Assembly: GCA_016763735.1 (NCBI GenBank)
Contig: JAESTE010000006.1
Location: 1 to 64,000 of the forward strand
From: Nitrospinaceae bacterium
GTDB lineage: Bacteria > Nitrospinota > Nitrospinia > Nitrospinales > VA-1
Direction: 5' to 3'
DNA: 64,000 bases
Positions within the stretch are counted from its first letter, which is position 1, and every line of letters starts with the position of its first letter. Under the pieces are notes generated by a model. That model saw only the letters and a program-made list of their open reading frames with translations, searched no databases and was not told the DNA's origin. Of this stretch, positions 28,098-38,158 are shown one piece after another. The position numbers were made by a program, and so were the translations under genes.

Positions 28098-31000
28098 CTA
28101 CTCACAGTCAGAGTCTGTGTCCGAGTCAATGTCGATGCCTTGTTCCTCAGTGTACAGACGGATCCTCTTGCGACTCTCGGAGTCGATCTTTACCGGCACA
28201 AAGGCCAGACGCCTCTTGACGGACCGCTCGGTGTACAACTTACGGCGGAGCTGCTGGTTCTCCTTGATGCGTTGTTGCTCACGATCCACCAAGGCATTGA
28301 TCACAGTGTCAACGTTGTCCAGGCAGTTGTTGACGTAATCCTCGCGGTCCTTGCGCTCGGACAGGAGTCTGGCAAACATCGTCTGCTGTGCCTCGTCCAC
28401 CCGCGTGTTGGCGATGTTGAGTTCCTCGACCACGGACACCATGTCTGACATGGCACCCAGCGCAGCACACTTGGGCACCAACTCAGGGCACAGCTCGGTC
28501 ACGACCACGTCCGGAGGCACCAGGTCGGTGAACTGCATCCGCGTGAGCTCGTCAAAGGTGATCTCCGTCACGATCCTCCCGTTGATGTGGAAGCGACACA
28601 GAGATGTAGGAGACAGGCCCAGGGCCACGCGCATGTTGGTGGCAAAGGCGTCGAACGTACCAATGGGGATGTAGCACAGTCGCTTGTCCATCCTCCCCGC
28701 ACAGGTCACAGTGATGGGGCGGATGCCAGCAGGGATCTTGTACAGGGGCACCACAACCACCTCATCGTCGTCTGCCACCGTGTCGTCATCGTCCACACAC
28801 TCTGCCTCGGCCACACTGACACTGTCGCTGTCGTACCCAGAGCCTTGAGCCTCCTGCTGGCTGGAGTGGTAGGAGCAGTCCGACTCGTGGTCGCTCTGGA
28901 TCTCCACAGGGGAGGCAGGGGTGTCCGGCACAAAGTCGTCGTCACCGTCCAAGTCCTCCACATGGGTGATCTCCTCGTCTGTGTTGGAGGCAGGGCATGT
29001 GCGAAGACGACGCGACCTGCGCAAAGCACGCGGAGCCACAGACACCTCCTCGTCGTCACTGTCCTCCACGTCGCTGTCTGGGATCACGACGGATGCTCTG
29101 CGTGGTGAACGGCGCAGGGTAGGCACACGAGTAGGGAGAGGAGACGGTGCGCGCGACACGTCCGAGTCAGATGCCACAGACATGTCCTCGTCTTCATCCT
29201 CCTCCTCCTCGCTCTTGTCGTCGTCAATGGAGCGATCCAAGTCCAGGTCTGCACCAGCCGGAGGAGACGTGAGGTCGTAGTCTTCGCAGGTCACGTGGGC
29301 CTTGGACAACATCTCCCGCACAGACGACTCGGGGCTGGAGGGGGAAGACGCCACAGCTGTACGCGCAGCCTTGACTGGGTACACCACAGGGTTGCTCATC
29401 TCGGTAGAGGCTTCACCCAGAGCACACGCCTTGCGCTTGGAGCAGACCGGAGTGCTGGCGGCACTGCTGGCGCTGGCGCTGGCAGACCCCACAGACGACA
29501 CAGTGATGTCCTCGTCCTTGACAAAGAGCGACAAAACCTCGTGGAAGTCAGTGACGGGACGTACCCGCTCGGGGTGATGAGCGATCGCATCCATGCACGT
29601 GTACTGCCCGTCCGCCACTTCACACAACAGAGGCGCCACGTCCGTGTTGGACATGGACTTCACCGTGGCAGGGCGTCGCTTGTAGCGCAGAGTCCCAGGG
29701 TTGCTGAACGGAACGATTGCACTCCATGCCTGCGTGCCCGCCCACACGTCTCCGACCCGATGGAGCACCCTGTGGTTGTGGCTCACCGCCATGTCCATCC
29801 CTCGCAAGGGCACACCCCACGAAGGCATACCGACCAGTTGGCGTTGAGTAGGCAGCTTCTTGTGTGCCTTCTTGTATCCACCCTGCTCACGGTGACGAGA
29901 GGTACAGGTCTTCTTCTTGCCGTGCTCGGTGATCACCAGGCTCCGGGCCGTGCCCGCCACACGTTGAAGGCGCGGAGACACCAGGAGACACGTACCCTGG
30001 TCGTCGCGCAGGAACGGCATGAGGTCTGCCTGGTGCACAGGAGACACGTCTGCCACCACACGCTTGTCCAGAGACGCGTAGGAGGTGTAGATGTCCATCA
30101 CGCACAGCGTCAGGGCACGCATCATGTTGAGGTGCTTCATGGGTATCGGGCAGTACTTGCGGGGGACAATCACCTCCACGTACTTGTGGCCAGAGATCCA
30201 GCCGCCTTGTGCAGAGGGAACACTGTAGGGGTCGCCTGCAGAAGGGGTGAAGGTCACGATCTGCTGCTTCCACCCGGGCACAGACACCAAGTTGGTGTTG
30301 GTCGTCACGTTGATGTAGTCGGTGTGACGACGCAGGTCATCCACGGTACGTTGAGGCCCGCCCTGGTTGCGGCGGCCCACAAGGATGGGCAGCACGGTCC
30401 AGCTGAGTAGGAAACATACCTCACGCAGGAGCTGTTCTTCGGGGAACATGGCGTGCCAGAACAAACGCTCGCCGTCCTCACGGGAGGCGAAGGGAGACGG
30501 GCTCCGGCCCATACGGGGTACGAAGGGCTCACTACACAAGACCACCACGTTGAGGGAGTCGGGGTAGAAGGCGCACAACACCACATTGCAGTGGGTAGAC
30601 ACACCCACCGCCTTGAGTACCGCGATCTTGGTGGCCCAGACCCCCTCGTCAGCAGCATTGGCACACACCATGGCAGACCAGTCGGGTCCTGCACGCAGTC
30701 GAGCCTTGATGTCGTACCCCAGACGAGCCCGAAGGACCCTGTCCTGAGGGCTGTTCACCCACACTTGGGCAACGCTGTGGTCCACCTTGGTCTCCACAGG
30801 CATGCACACAGGCACAGACTTGGGGGGGATGGACGCAGGCGAACCCAGGAAGGGGTTGACGTTGGGCTCGCGCAGCTGAGGCACAAGCATGGTGTCCTGG
30901 CTCGGGGGGTCGGACAGCAGCACCAGGGGAGTGCCCAGGGCGGGCCCATCCATGGCAGGGAAGGTGTATTCACCTAGATCTTGGTCAAACACCGCGTCCA

Positions 31001-31180
31001 ACAGGTTGTCGCCCATAGGAGTGGAGAGAATCCCTCCGTCAGACGGGTTCATCCCCGTAAAGTCCGCACCGATCAAGTCGTCCACCAAGTTACCAAATCC
31101 CTGCACACACATGAACAGTCAGCCACAGCTCCCTTTGCGTCGCGTCCAGAGCTCCTGGCACTCACCATAGCAAAAGACAT
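28098..31180 (-). CDS. Spliced acidic regulatory-type protein, 1005 aa (exons 31166-31180 and 28098-31100)
   Basis: The long frame has only a weak ATG at 31112. Upstream, ATG TCT TTT GCT ATG is followed by the consensus donor GTGAGT, and 65 bases later TGTGTGCAG is the acceptor directly before GGA TTT GGT. Joining keeps the frame and gives MSFAM-GFGNLVDD. The N-terminus is acidic-hydrophobic, like transactivation domains. A globular domain runs to about residue 480. A Ser/Asp/Glu-rich stretch with basic clusters (RRSRRLR) occupies about 560-780. A small beta-grasp-like domain follows (about 800-870), then a charged helix and an acidic C-terminus. Its N- and C-terminal ends are shared with the short protein at 37155-38124. 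A transcriptional or chromatin regulator is inferred. Confidence 0.82.
31101..31165 (-). other. Predicted spliceosomal intron, 65 nt
   Basis: Donor GTGAGT at the 31165 end and acceptor TGTGTGCAG at the 31101 end, phase 0. It separates a 15-base first coding exon from the long exon. The acceptor position is conserved in the paralogue at 37224/37225. Confidence 0.78.
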
Positions 31181-31230
31181 AGTTTCGGGGTTTGGGATAT
31201 TTCGGATATTTCGGGATTTACTGAAAATTT

Positions 31231-31579
31231 GGACTTTGACTTTTGGAATTATGAACCAAAAGCCAAGTCGTCGACCACCAAGTCGACTCAAGAATGGGAA
31301 AATTTGGACGACCACCGGAATATATCAGGATGGCCAAAATTTGGACGACCCTCCCCGATCATCCTCTTGGCCATTTTTTTGACACCACACCAAAAAGTCA
31401 CAAAGAGGTGGAAAACACCGGACACAACCAGTTGAACTTTTTGTTTTCTTGGGTGGGGTGCACTTCAAACTTTTGAGAATCTTGATAAATTCCGGTGGTC
31501 GTCCAAATTTTGTCAATCCTGAGTCGACTTGGTGGTCTTCGACTTGAACTTTTCGTCACAATTCCAAAAGTCAAAGTCC
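31231..31579. repeat. Imperfect inverted repeat with 96-base arms between divergent spliced genes
   Basis: The left arm 31231-31326 and the reverse complement of the right arm 31484-31579 agree at most positions. Both start GGACTTTGACTTTTGGAATT and both contain GACCACCAAGTCGACTCA and AAATTTGGACGACCACCGGAAT. The spacer of about 157 bases is AT-rich and has a further partial copy of AAATTTGGACGACC at 31337. The structure fills the 430-base gap between two divergent spliced genes and includes GTCGAC sites. It may be a bidirectional promoter/enhancer or a replication element. Confidence 0.8.
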
Positions 31580-31608
31580 AAAAATACTTCAAGTCTAAAA
31601 AGTTCACC

Positions 31609-33446
31609 ATGAAGCGAGCAGCCGAAGAGATGGGTGCGGTGCACAACGAACGTGTGCGCAAGGCGGTGTGCCCCAACGAACTCCATGACGACGTCGCAGG
31701 GATCGCGAGTCGTTCCTTGAACACCTTCAAGGTTACGTTGGTTCGAGCCCCCCGTGAAATCGACTCCATCCACATGACGGCCCGGGAGTACTACATCAAC
31801 GCAGAGTTTGCGAGTTTGGTACGCAGAGGGGACATCTACAGGAACGAAGACTGGGAGAGCCTGGGCGGATCCACGGTACGTCGCTCGGTACGTCTTTGTG
31901 TGCAGCCTTCTGTGTAGAGGGACACGCACTGACACACGACACTTGTATGCATACACAGACCACGTTGTCCGACGTGTTCACCCCTGGTCTACCAACTGGA
32001 GGCATGTGTGACCCGGACATGGCTGGAATACAGACCCTCATCAACCCCTCCACGACCTTCACGTACAGGTCCCGCGCAGTGAACCGGTACGCTAACCTCA
32101 CCCACGCCTTCCCTCCTGTGGCCACCCGCCCAGGCTTCAACTTGTATGCGTCCTACACCCCGCCGACTGCGGCCCATCCACGTCTCACCCACACCCGCCT
32201 GGACCTGCACTGGCTGCGCATGGACGTGAGCGACTTCCTGTCACGCGCTGTGTTCGACACCGACGACACGTACACCTCGTACAACGTGGCGGTCAATGCC
32301 ATCACGGTGGGGATCTACAAGGCGTGTCTGGCCCGTGTCGCTTCCAGTATGCACTGCCGGGGAGACCTGAACAAGTTGCTACGGGATGACGCAGATGGCA
32401 TATCGGTCTTTGCCCACGCCCTTCTGCCCGCGGTGTGTCTGCCTGGCATGGATGTCGACGTCAACACAGACGTCATCACGGTCCGTGAACCCCTGACCTC
32501 ACTTGAATCCTTCTCGTTTGTCTTCGGGCCACCCAAGGATGACGACCCCTCCATGTTGCCTGGCATGCGCAAGAGGTACACCGTCCCCCGGATCCGCCAC
32601 ATGGTCACACACATTGCGCTAGGCAGATGCCACGACCTGGAGGAGGTGTACACGTACATGTGCCAAGGGAAGGGCACCCCCACCATTGCCTTGGCCACGC
32701 CCAGCTCGGCGACCGGTCCCCTGGGCGACCAGTCCAGTACAGTGATCATTGACATGCTGTTCGCCAACACTCAACTGCACGAGATGGGGTTGATCACCAC
32801 GGCTGACCTGTGCCCCCACGACCCAGGCGTGGTCTTCATAGACTGTCGACTGTCCTATGCGTCTGTCGGCCTCGTTGACTACGTGCTCTACGTCAAGTAC
32901 GTCACCATCAAAGGCATATGCTTTGACCAAGGCACTCAGTGTATCCTGATGACCGTGTCCATGGACCTGGCAGCGGTGGCGTTCGAGCGGAAAGGGCAGC
33001 ACATCCAACTACACGACGAAGTGTACGACAGGGTCGTCTACCGTGACACCCTCGTTACCGTGAACGTGACCTACGTCCTCAACCGACGGGTGCCGGTACA
33101 CACGTCCATGGCCACCGACTGCCGCCGGTACAAGCAACACGAGTTGGGTCACCACAAGACTCTCTTTGCGTGGAAGCAGTATGGCTTGTCCATCAAAACA
33201 CACGACCTGCCCTTCCCTCCCTACAACAACCCAGGCATGGTCACGAGTCGGTTCGAGACCGAGGTCCGGGATTTTGTGACCTGTGACGGCGGAGGCATGG
33301 GCTGGTTCATTGTACGCTCTGTGGCCCACCGCATTGGGACACAGAACTTGTTGGAGAGTTCCATGGACCAAGTCACTGACCCGCACACACGCAAAACACA
33401 CACCTTCCCCGCTGACATCCACAACCTTATCCTGTCGTACGTGTAG
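31609..33446 (+). CDS. Spliced member of three-gene family, 584 aa (exons 31609-31875 and 31959-33446)
   Basis: ATG 31609 opens an 89-codon frame that ends at a stop soon after a consensus donor, ACG|GTACGT. Removing 83 bases to the acceptor GCATACACAG joins it in phase 0 to the long second frame, giving GGST-TTLSDVF. The product shares its overall layout with the genes at 41606 and 43609. Shared features are a WLRMDVSDF-type segment, TTADLCPHDPG (compare NTADLCPRDPG and TSADVCPLH), and a C-terminal helix ending ILSYV (compare VQSYVN, VTDYLY). No outside family is recognised. It diverges from the regulatory gene across the inverted repeat. Confidence 0.82.
31876..31958 (+). other. Predicted spliceosomal intron, 83 nt
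   Basis: Donor GTACGT and acceptor ATACACAG, phase 0, length not divisible by three. Without splicing, the N-terminal frame hits a TAG at 31915-31917. The more proximal acceptor TGCAG (31901-31905) would run into the same stop, so the distal one is preferred. Confidence 0.78.
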
Positions 33447-33543
33447 TTTTAACGCGAATACACTGTTCCCTTCGTAGTTGGAATCATTGCTTCTGTAAGT
33501 AGTTGTATTTGAGTCCGTGCTGTATCTCCCTGTGCACGTAGCC

Positions 33544-34521
33544 ATGGCCTTCAGCACGTCCAATGACATGACAGGCGGCTACCCGTTCGGCGGCTTGGCC
33601 AGCGGTCCGCCCGGCCCTACCCAGGGCCATGTGTTCCCTTCCATGCCCAGTGCCAGCGGGGTGCCCTCTGAGAACTCCATGGAAACAGACGACATCGGAC
33701 AGCAGCACAACCTGGGACGGCTGCGGGTGGCACACACCTACAACGTCATCCTCAACAAGAAGAATGCGTACCCTGCCACCGAAGACATGGGCCCCAACCA
33801 GTTGGTGTTCTGCTACCGCCACAAGACCTGTGACAAGTTCACCCCGGGCTTTACCCAGTTCAGGTCCGTGTCCGCCATGAACAAGTACATGATCTCTTCG
33901 CAAGGCCGCCGCCACTACGGCAACGCCAAGTTCGCGTCGGTCGTCATGGAGGACTGGGCCTTCCTGGGGTGCCAACAAACCGACACCAACCGCTACACCA
34001 ACCAGATGGACGCCGCCGTCACGGTGCATGTGGCCCATCGATGCCGCACACCCAACATCTGGCTGATCAACGGCAACGTGGGACAAGGCGACCTGTTGTG
34101 GCTGCTGCTGCGACGCAAGGAGTTCGCCTCCGACACCCAGTCGGGACTGGACAGCATGCGAATCAACTCCATGACCGGGGTGCAAGAAGGCAAGCAACGC
34201 GAGGTCAAGAGTCAGAACAGCTACGCGGCCGTGGCCATGGGTGTGGCACAGCCGGCAACCCCTACACCCGACCTCTATTGGGTGTACGAGCCCTTTGTCA
34301 CCCGAAAGAACGAAGCCCCGCCCCATCAGCTGCTGGGATCAGTGGGCGAGGGTTGGTTCGGCGCACCCTTGTTGGTGGGCACAGCCTCCGACCTCTACGG
34401 ACAGCCCGACCCTAGCCGCTACCGGGCCGCGGCCCTACAGGCCGTCTTCCCCAAGTCCAAGTCCTTCAAGGAACCCCTCTACCGTTTGCCCGAAGTCGAG
34501 GTCATGCTAGGGGTCAAGTGA
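33544..34521 (+). CDS. Unidentified protein, 325 aa, possibly structural
   Basis: A GTG frame extends upstream, but ATG 33544 sits in a strong context (gtagccATGg). The first 50 residues are Gly/Pro/Ser-rich and disordered. The rest is a single compact-looking domain with many aromatic residues (YRHKTCDKF, VVMEDWAFLGC, PDLYWVYEPF) and few charges in clusters. There is no signal peptide, membrane segment or metal motif. The absence of catalytic motifs would fit a capsid or scaffold protein, but this is only a guess. It is convergent with the next gene, with 11 bases between them that include the palindrome ATGTACAT. Confidence 0.8.
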   Translation: MAFSTSNDMTGGYPFGGLASGPPGPTQGHVFPSMPSASGVPSENSMETDDIGQQHNLGRLRVAHTYNVILNKKNAYPATEDMGPNQLVFCYRHKTCDKFTPGFTQFRSVSAMNKYMISSQGRRHYGNAKFASVVMEDWAFLGCQQTDTNRYTNQMDAAVTVHVAHRCRTPNIWLINGNVGQGDLLWLLLRRKEFASDTQSGLDSMRINSMTGVQEGKQREVKSQNSYAAVAMGVAQPATPTPDLYWVYEPFVTRKNEAPPHQLLGSVGEGWFGAPLLVGTASDLYGQPDPSRYRAAALQAVFPKSKSFKEPLYRLPEVEVMLGVK

Positions 34522-34532
34522 TGTACATTCAT

Positions 34533-35543
34533 TCATTTCCCGTGGTAATGCATGAAAAAGCTTTTGGCAATCGCCATTGACCTGTTCAACACGTCCAGTG
34601 ACGTGTCGCGGGCCCACACGGTCCCGGCGGTTTGTGCAATAAACATGAGTTGTGCCCCTACCCACATGGCCAGGTTCTCCCGCACGTTAGGCCTGGTGAT
34701 CAGCTCCACAAACAGCAGCTCCCCTGATTCACGTGACGTCTGGGTGCGGACAAACAGCAAGGCGTTGGTCATGGCGCCCAGGATACTGTCCTCAAAGTAG
34801 GGCGTCAGGCGGTCAATGGAGATCATGTGGTCTCGGGCCGCCCCTCCGTCAGCCGTGCGCTTGAACGTGTCTGCCCGGGTCGCCGCATCAGGGTCGGGCA
34901 CACGCTGAAACTGCTCCACGGTGTGGTTGCTCTGTGCCGCCACCAGCCGGGCGAACGAGGTGAACTCACGCACAAACAAGGGCGGGCCTTGGGCCATTTG
35001 AGCGGCCTGGTACGTGCCGGTGGGGAAGGGGAACACCAGCTCGTCCTCTGCGTCCATGGGTACAGGCCGGGCCGGAGCAATCCGCATGCGTGGGGCCCCG
35101 CCTCGACGTACCCGGTACAGTTCCAACGTGACCTGGCGCAAGTCTTCGTAGTTCAACCCGCTCAGTACCGGGGCGGCGTACGCAGCCACCTCCTCTAGCC
35201 GAGCCCGGTCCTCTTGCTGGAGTTGCTCGCCTCGGGACCCGGGGATAAACCGTGCGACTTGAGGGGGCCGGTTCACGTCGGACTCCTCTGCCTCGTCCAC
35301 CCTGTGCAGCTCCTCCTGGGTCCCGCGCCCAAAGGGTTGTACAGCAGGGTCGTCGTCTCCTCTGCGTCGAGAGGGTGCGGCCCGGACAAAGGGCCGAGAC
35401 TTGAGCTCGCGCGCGAACAAGGCCAAGTTGCGGTCCACTTTTTTGCGCCACTCGTCTAGGCGGAGCTTGGACACGCCAGGGTTCTCCCCGAACTCGGGGG
35501 GCCCTAGTTTCCTTTTGCTCCTGGCCACACGTGCCGCGGCCAT
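34533..35543 (-). CDS. Unidentified protein, 336 aa
   Basis: I chose ATG 35543 (taccATGgcc, strong Kozak) over ATG 35588, which almost touches the upstream gene's stop. The N-terminus is very basic (ARVARSKRKLG), followed by a charged, Arg-rich linker (PSRRRGDDD, GSRGEQLQQEDRARLEE). The C-terminal 200 residues form a mostly helical globular domain (LFVREFTSFARLVAAQ, PNVRENLAMWVGAQLMFIAQ). No family is recognised. The basic tail suggests nucleic acid contact. It follows the 190-residue gene on the same strand. Confidence 0.78.
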   Translation of the reverse strand: MAAARVARSKRKLGPPEFGENPGVSKLRLDEWRKKVDRNLALFARELKSRPFVRAAPSRRRGDDDPAVQPFGRGTQEELHRVDEAEESDVNRPPQVARFIPGSRGEQLQQEDRARLEEVAAYAAPVLSGLNYEDLRQVTLELYRVRRGGAPRMRIAPARPVPMDAEDELVFPFPTGTYQAAQMAQGPPLFVREFTSFARLVAAQSNHTVEQFQRVPDPDAATRADTFKRTADGGAARDHMISIDRLTPYFEDSILGAMTNALLFVRTQTSRESGELLFVELITRPNVRENLAMWVGAQLMFIAQTAGTVWARDTSLDVLNRSMAIAKSFFMHYHGK

Positions 35544-35592
35544 GGTAGATACATCTCTACACACCAAGGCATCCGTGTGTACAAGCATCTGT

Positions 35593-36165
35593 TTAATTTC
35601 CGTCCGCAATGTGCTGGATCAAACGGGACACGTGAGGGTGCAACAACGCTTGCTGCATGGGGTTGTGTACGTAGCGAGGCAGCGGCACCCGGGCCAGCAT
35701 GTTCTCAAAACTGTGTTCGCAACTCTTCAAAAAGGTGGCGGTGCGCAGGATGGCCTGGGCCTCCAGGTGCACGTGTCCGGCGGGCATGCGTGTCTTGTGT
35801 TTCCTGCGCTTGACTGGCGTCGCCACCACAGGAGCCGGCGCGATGTATTCGTTGACTTGGTCCAAAGGCGGCACCACCACGGCTACGTCACTGGACATGG
35901 GCGGCACCAGCTTCTCCAGGGTGTCCATGCAGTCGGTCTCCTCCTCACACACGCCCTTCTTGAGGTCGTTCCACCTCTGCGCGGCGTCAGCACTGGCGTG
36001 GGTGACCCACCCCACGTATTGTTTGATCAGACCTTTGGTGTCTTCGTGTGGCTGCAGTCCCCCGGCCGTGAGGACCGCGTGCAAGTTCCACTTCATGTGG
36101 TCGGGGTCCACCCCTCCCAGTTCAGCCGAGGCAAACTCGCGTCGTTTCTTGTCCAGTGAAGACAT
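35593..36165 (-). CDS. Unidentified protein, 190 aa
   Basis: ATG 36165 is used (the preceding codon is GTG). The N-terminal half is helical and charged. A basic NLS-like cluster, KRRKHKTR, lies near 120, followed by a helical C-terminal third (HVHLEAQAILRTATFLKSCE). Nothing known is recognised. An ATTAAA hexamer overlaps the TAA stop. It is divergent from the His-rich membrane protein with 36 bases between start codons, so the two promoters must overlap. Confidence 0.72.
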   Translation of the reverse strand: MSSLDKKRREFASAELGGVDPDHMKWNLHAVLTAGGLQPHEDTKGLIKQYVGWVTHASADAAQRWNDLKKGVCEEETDCMDTLEKLVPPMSSDVAVVVPPLDQVNEYIAPAPVVATPVKRRKHKTRMPAGHVHLEAQAILRTATFLKSCEHSFENMLARVPLPRYVHNPMQQALLHPHVSRLIQHIADGN

Positions 36166-36201
36166 CACCGCGTCGCTATACAGTTAAGGTATCAGGCATA
36201 C

Positions 36202-36984
36202 ATGTATACTCCGGGTCTCCTTGTATGCGAGTGCATGGACGGAGAGAGCTTGAACTACGACGACCAATGCGCCGGGACCGCCGGCTTTGACAAACGTGTG
36301 TCCCACTCCTTCACGGTTGCCCCCCCTTCGCAACGGCACCGCCTGGTGGTGACCCAGCACACCAAGCACGCCCACCACCACGCCCATCACCACCACAAAC
36401 ACCCCAAGCACGCCATGAACACGCTACCTGTCGACTCCGAAGACTCTACAGCTCCCCTCACCGGCGGGCAAGACGATCGCTACAACGCCAAGGGCCGGGT
36501 GTACGCGTCCGAACCCCTGGAACGCATGCACGGCAGGTCCAGTGACCACTCCACCCGCATGGACCAAGCCCCCTTTGCCAAGGGCGAACGTGTGGTGCCC
36601 ATTGCCTGCTGCGGGCTGCTGCTGGTGTTTGTCATGACGGCCACCGTGGCCACCATCGCGGTGTTCCTGGCCCAAGACAGCCACGCCATGGCCGAGCTCA
36701 ACGTCCGGCTGACTGCGTACCTGGACACCTTCGACAAGAGCGGCACCATGCAGAACCTCAAACAAATCAACGTGGACTACGAACAGCGCCTGAGAGAGAC
36801 CATCTTGCAAGCCTCCGACTCCGTACGCAAGGCCAACCTGCTCGTCAGCGACATCGTCACCACTACCAACCACGCCGGACTGGTGCAAGAGATACGTGAG
36901 TTTGCAGTGGAGTACCGTCAATGGATGGCACGCATCGACCACTTGCTCAACCACACGGCGTTGCACCTCAACATCAACTTGTAG
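36202..36984 (+). CDS. Type II membrane protein with His-rich cytoplasmic segment, 260 aa
   Basis: ATG 36202. Residues 56-70 are almost all His, with Lys and Ala (HAHHHAHHHHKHPKH), which could bind metal. One transmembrane helix lies at about 131-157 (CCGLLLVFVMTATVATIAVF). The C-terminal 100 residues are a likely coiled coil (heptad-like pattern through LKQINVDYEQRLRET) ending in a sequon (NHT). No signal peptide is seen, so a type II orientation is inferred. No family is recognised; the coiled-coil ectodomain could oligomerise. Confidence 0.75.
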   Translation: MYTPGLLVCECMDGESLNYDDQCAGTAGFDKRVSHSFTVAPPSQRHRLVVTQHTKHAHHHAHHHHKHPKHAMNTLPVDSEDSTAPLTGGQDDRYNAKGRVYASEPLERMHGRSSDHSTRMDQAPFAKGERVVPIACCGLLLVFVMTATVATIAVFLAQDSHAMAELNVRLTAYLDTFDKSGTMQNLKQINVDYEQRLRETILQASDSVRKANLLVSDIVTTTNHAGLVQEIREFAVEYRQWMARIDHLLNHTALHLNINL

Positions 36985-37154
36985 TGCGCCAGAAATGAGT
37001 TGAAATAGATGGTCGTAATATTTGGTACATCACTGCAATACTATTCGGCCCGAAAAAGTGCGAGCGGTCAGAACCGGACAAGCGCACGTGCCAACTTCCG
37101 ACTGACGAAAATTTAGGCATCGCTGCACACCCCGTGGCACGACACGACACGACC

Positions 37155-38124
37155 ATGGTACGGAACATGCCAGATCCTACACCAGCGAGAGACATGTGAT
37201 CCCCTCTGCCGTCCTCTGTTACAGGAATCCAGAGACTTTCTGGACAACATGCGTGTGTGGGATTTCAGCCCGTTGAACCCGGTAGGGGATGAATGGGCGA
37301 TGGAGTTTCCGATGGGGGACACGCTCTTCGACCAAGTTCAGGACATGCACACCTACCCCCTCCCTGGCGACGACAACCTGGTCGATCTCCTGGTCGCCGA
37401 TGATGGCCGTGGACAGGTGGCAGCGTTAACAGCGCCCCTTGCCGCAACGTCAACCCGGCGCATAGTATCGCCGCTGTATGCGCCCCCGGACCCGTGTGCA
37501 ACTGTGCCTGCGTGCATGCCTGTGGCCAAGATCTTCCCACAGCCTCCATCCGTGTCGCCGCGCGCCATCCAGCCCGGGGGGGGCTGCGACCTGAAGGTGT
37601 CCCCTGAAGCGTCTCTGGACACCGATGCGTCCACGCTCCCGCGTCCTGTGCGTCGTTCATCCAGGCTTCTCGCGTCGCGCATTGTGCGTGAATTGGCCGG
37701 CACTGAGTCAGACATGGTGGTGGTGGACGACATCGACGCAGACGACGACGACTTCGTGCCCGAAGAGGACAAGTGCTTGACCAACACCCCCTCCATGGAG
37801 GTGGTAGTGGAGCCCCACGAGACCGTGGCCGCGGGCGACGGGCTGCTCGACACGCGGCTGGACGACATGTACCGGTCTGTGTTCCGCCAGTTCAGCACCG
37901 AGCATAAGGCGCAGGCCGGCCTCGTGGATCGATGCCTGGAATTCCTGGCACTGAGCGATTTCGAGGCTCGGTGCCAGATGGAAGAGCGTGCTCCGCAACC
38001 CCAGCCACAGACCGACTTCGCGGCCCGGTGCCTAGTCGAGTATCGTGCTCCGCAGCCCCCGCGGGTGCGGATGCGTACGGAGGCAGACGACATAGAGATC
38101 GACACTGACACCGAGTCTGAGTAG
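37155..38124 (+). CDS. Short paralogue of the 1005-aa regulatory protein, 300 aa (exons 37155-37157 and 37225-38124)
   Basis: The unspliced frame starts at ATG 37249. However, the 24 bases before it (ESRDFLDN) align with the paralogue's GFGNLVDD, directly after an acceptor, CTGTTACAG. The nearest upstream ATG is followed by GTACGG, giving a first coding exon of ATG alone and a 67-base intron. Shared features with the 1005-residue protein are the N-terminal FPMGDTLFDQ (PMGDNLLDAVFDQ), the RRSSRLLxxR cluster with DADDDDFVP (DGDDDFVP), and the C-terminal IEIDTDTESE (IDIDSDTDSDCE). The large central domain is missing, so it may compete with or modulate the long form (inference). It contains an imperfect repeat, DFEARCQMEERAPQPQ / DFAARCLVEYRAPQPP. 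Confidence 0.78.
37158..37224 (+). other. Possible spliceosomal intron, 67 nt
   Basis: ATG|GTACGG donor (weaker than consensus) and CTCTGTTACAG acceptor. Support comes from the acceptor falling at the same place in the protein alignment as the 65-nt intron of the paralogue. Confidence 0.6.
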
Positions 38125-38146
38125 TTGGATTTATGAACGTCAATCA

Positions 38147-38158
38147 ATTAGATCTAAT
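38147..38158. repeat. Perfect 12-base palindrome ATTAGATCTAAT at a convergent gene junction
   Basis: It overlaps the TAG stop of the spliced RING gene and lies in the gap after the stop of the short regulatory paralogue. It is comparable to the 14-base palindrome at 27395. Confidence 0.4.

Noticed and set aside
29295..30410. Long reading frame on the plus strand opposite the regulatory gene
   Set aside because: It is the antisense shadow of a real coding frame in GC-rich DNA; its composition (Arg/His/Gly-rich) lacks domain structure.
31901..31905. Nearer splice acceptor TGCAG for the 83-nt intron
   Set aside because: Using it keeps the first frame and meets a TAG within a few codons; the acceptor at 31957-31958 gives a continuous protein.
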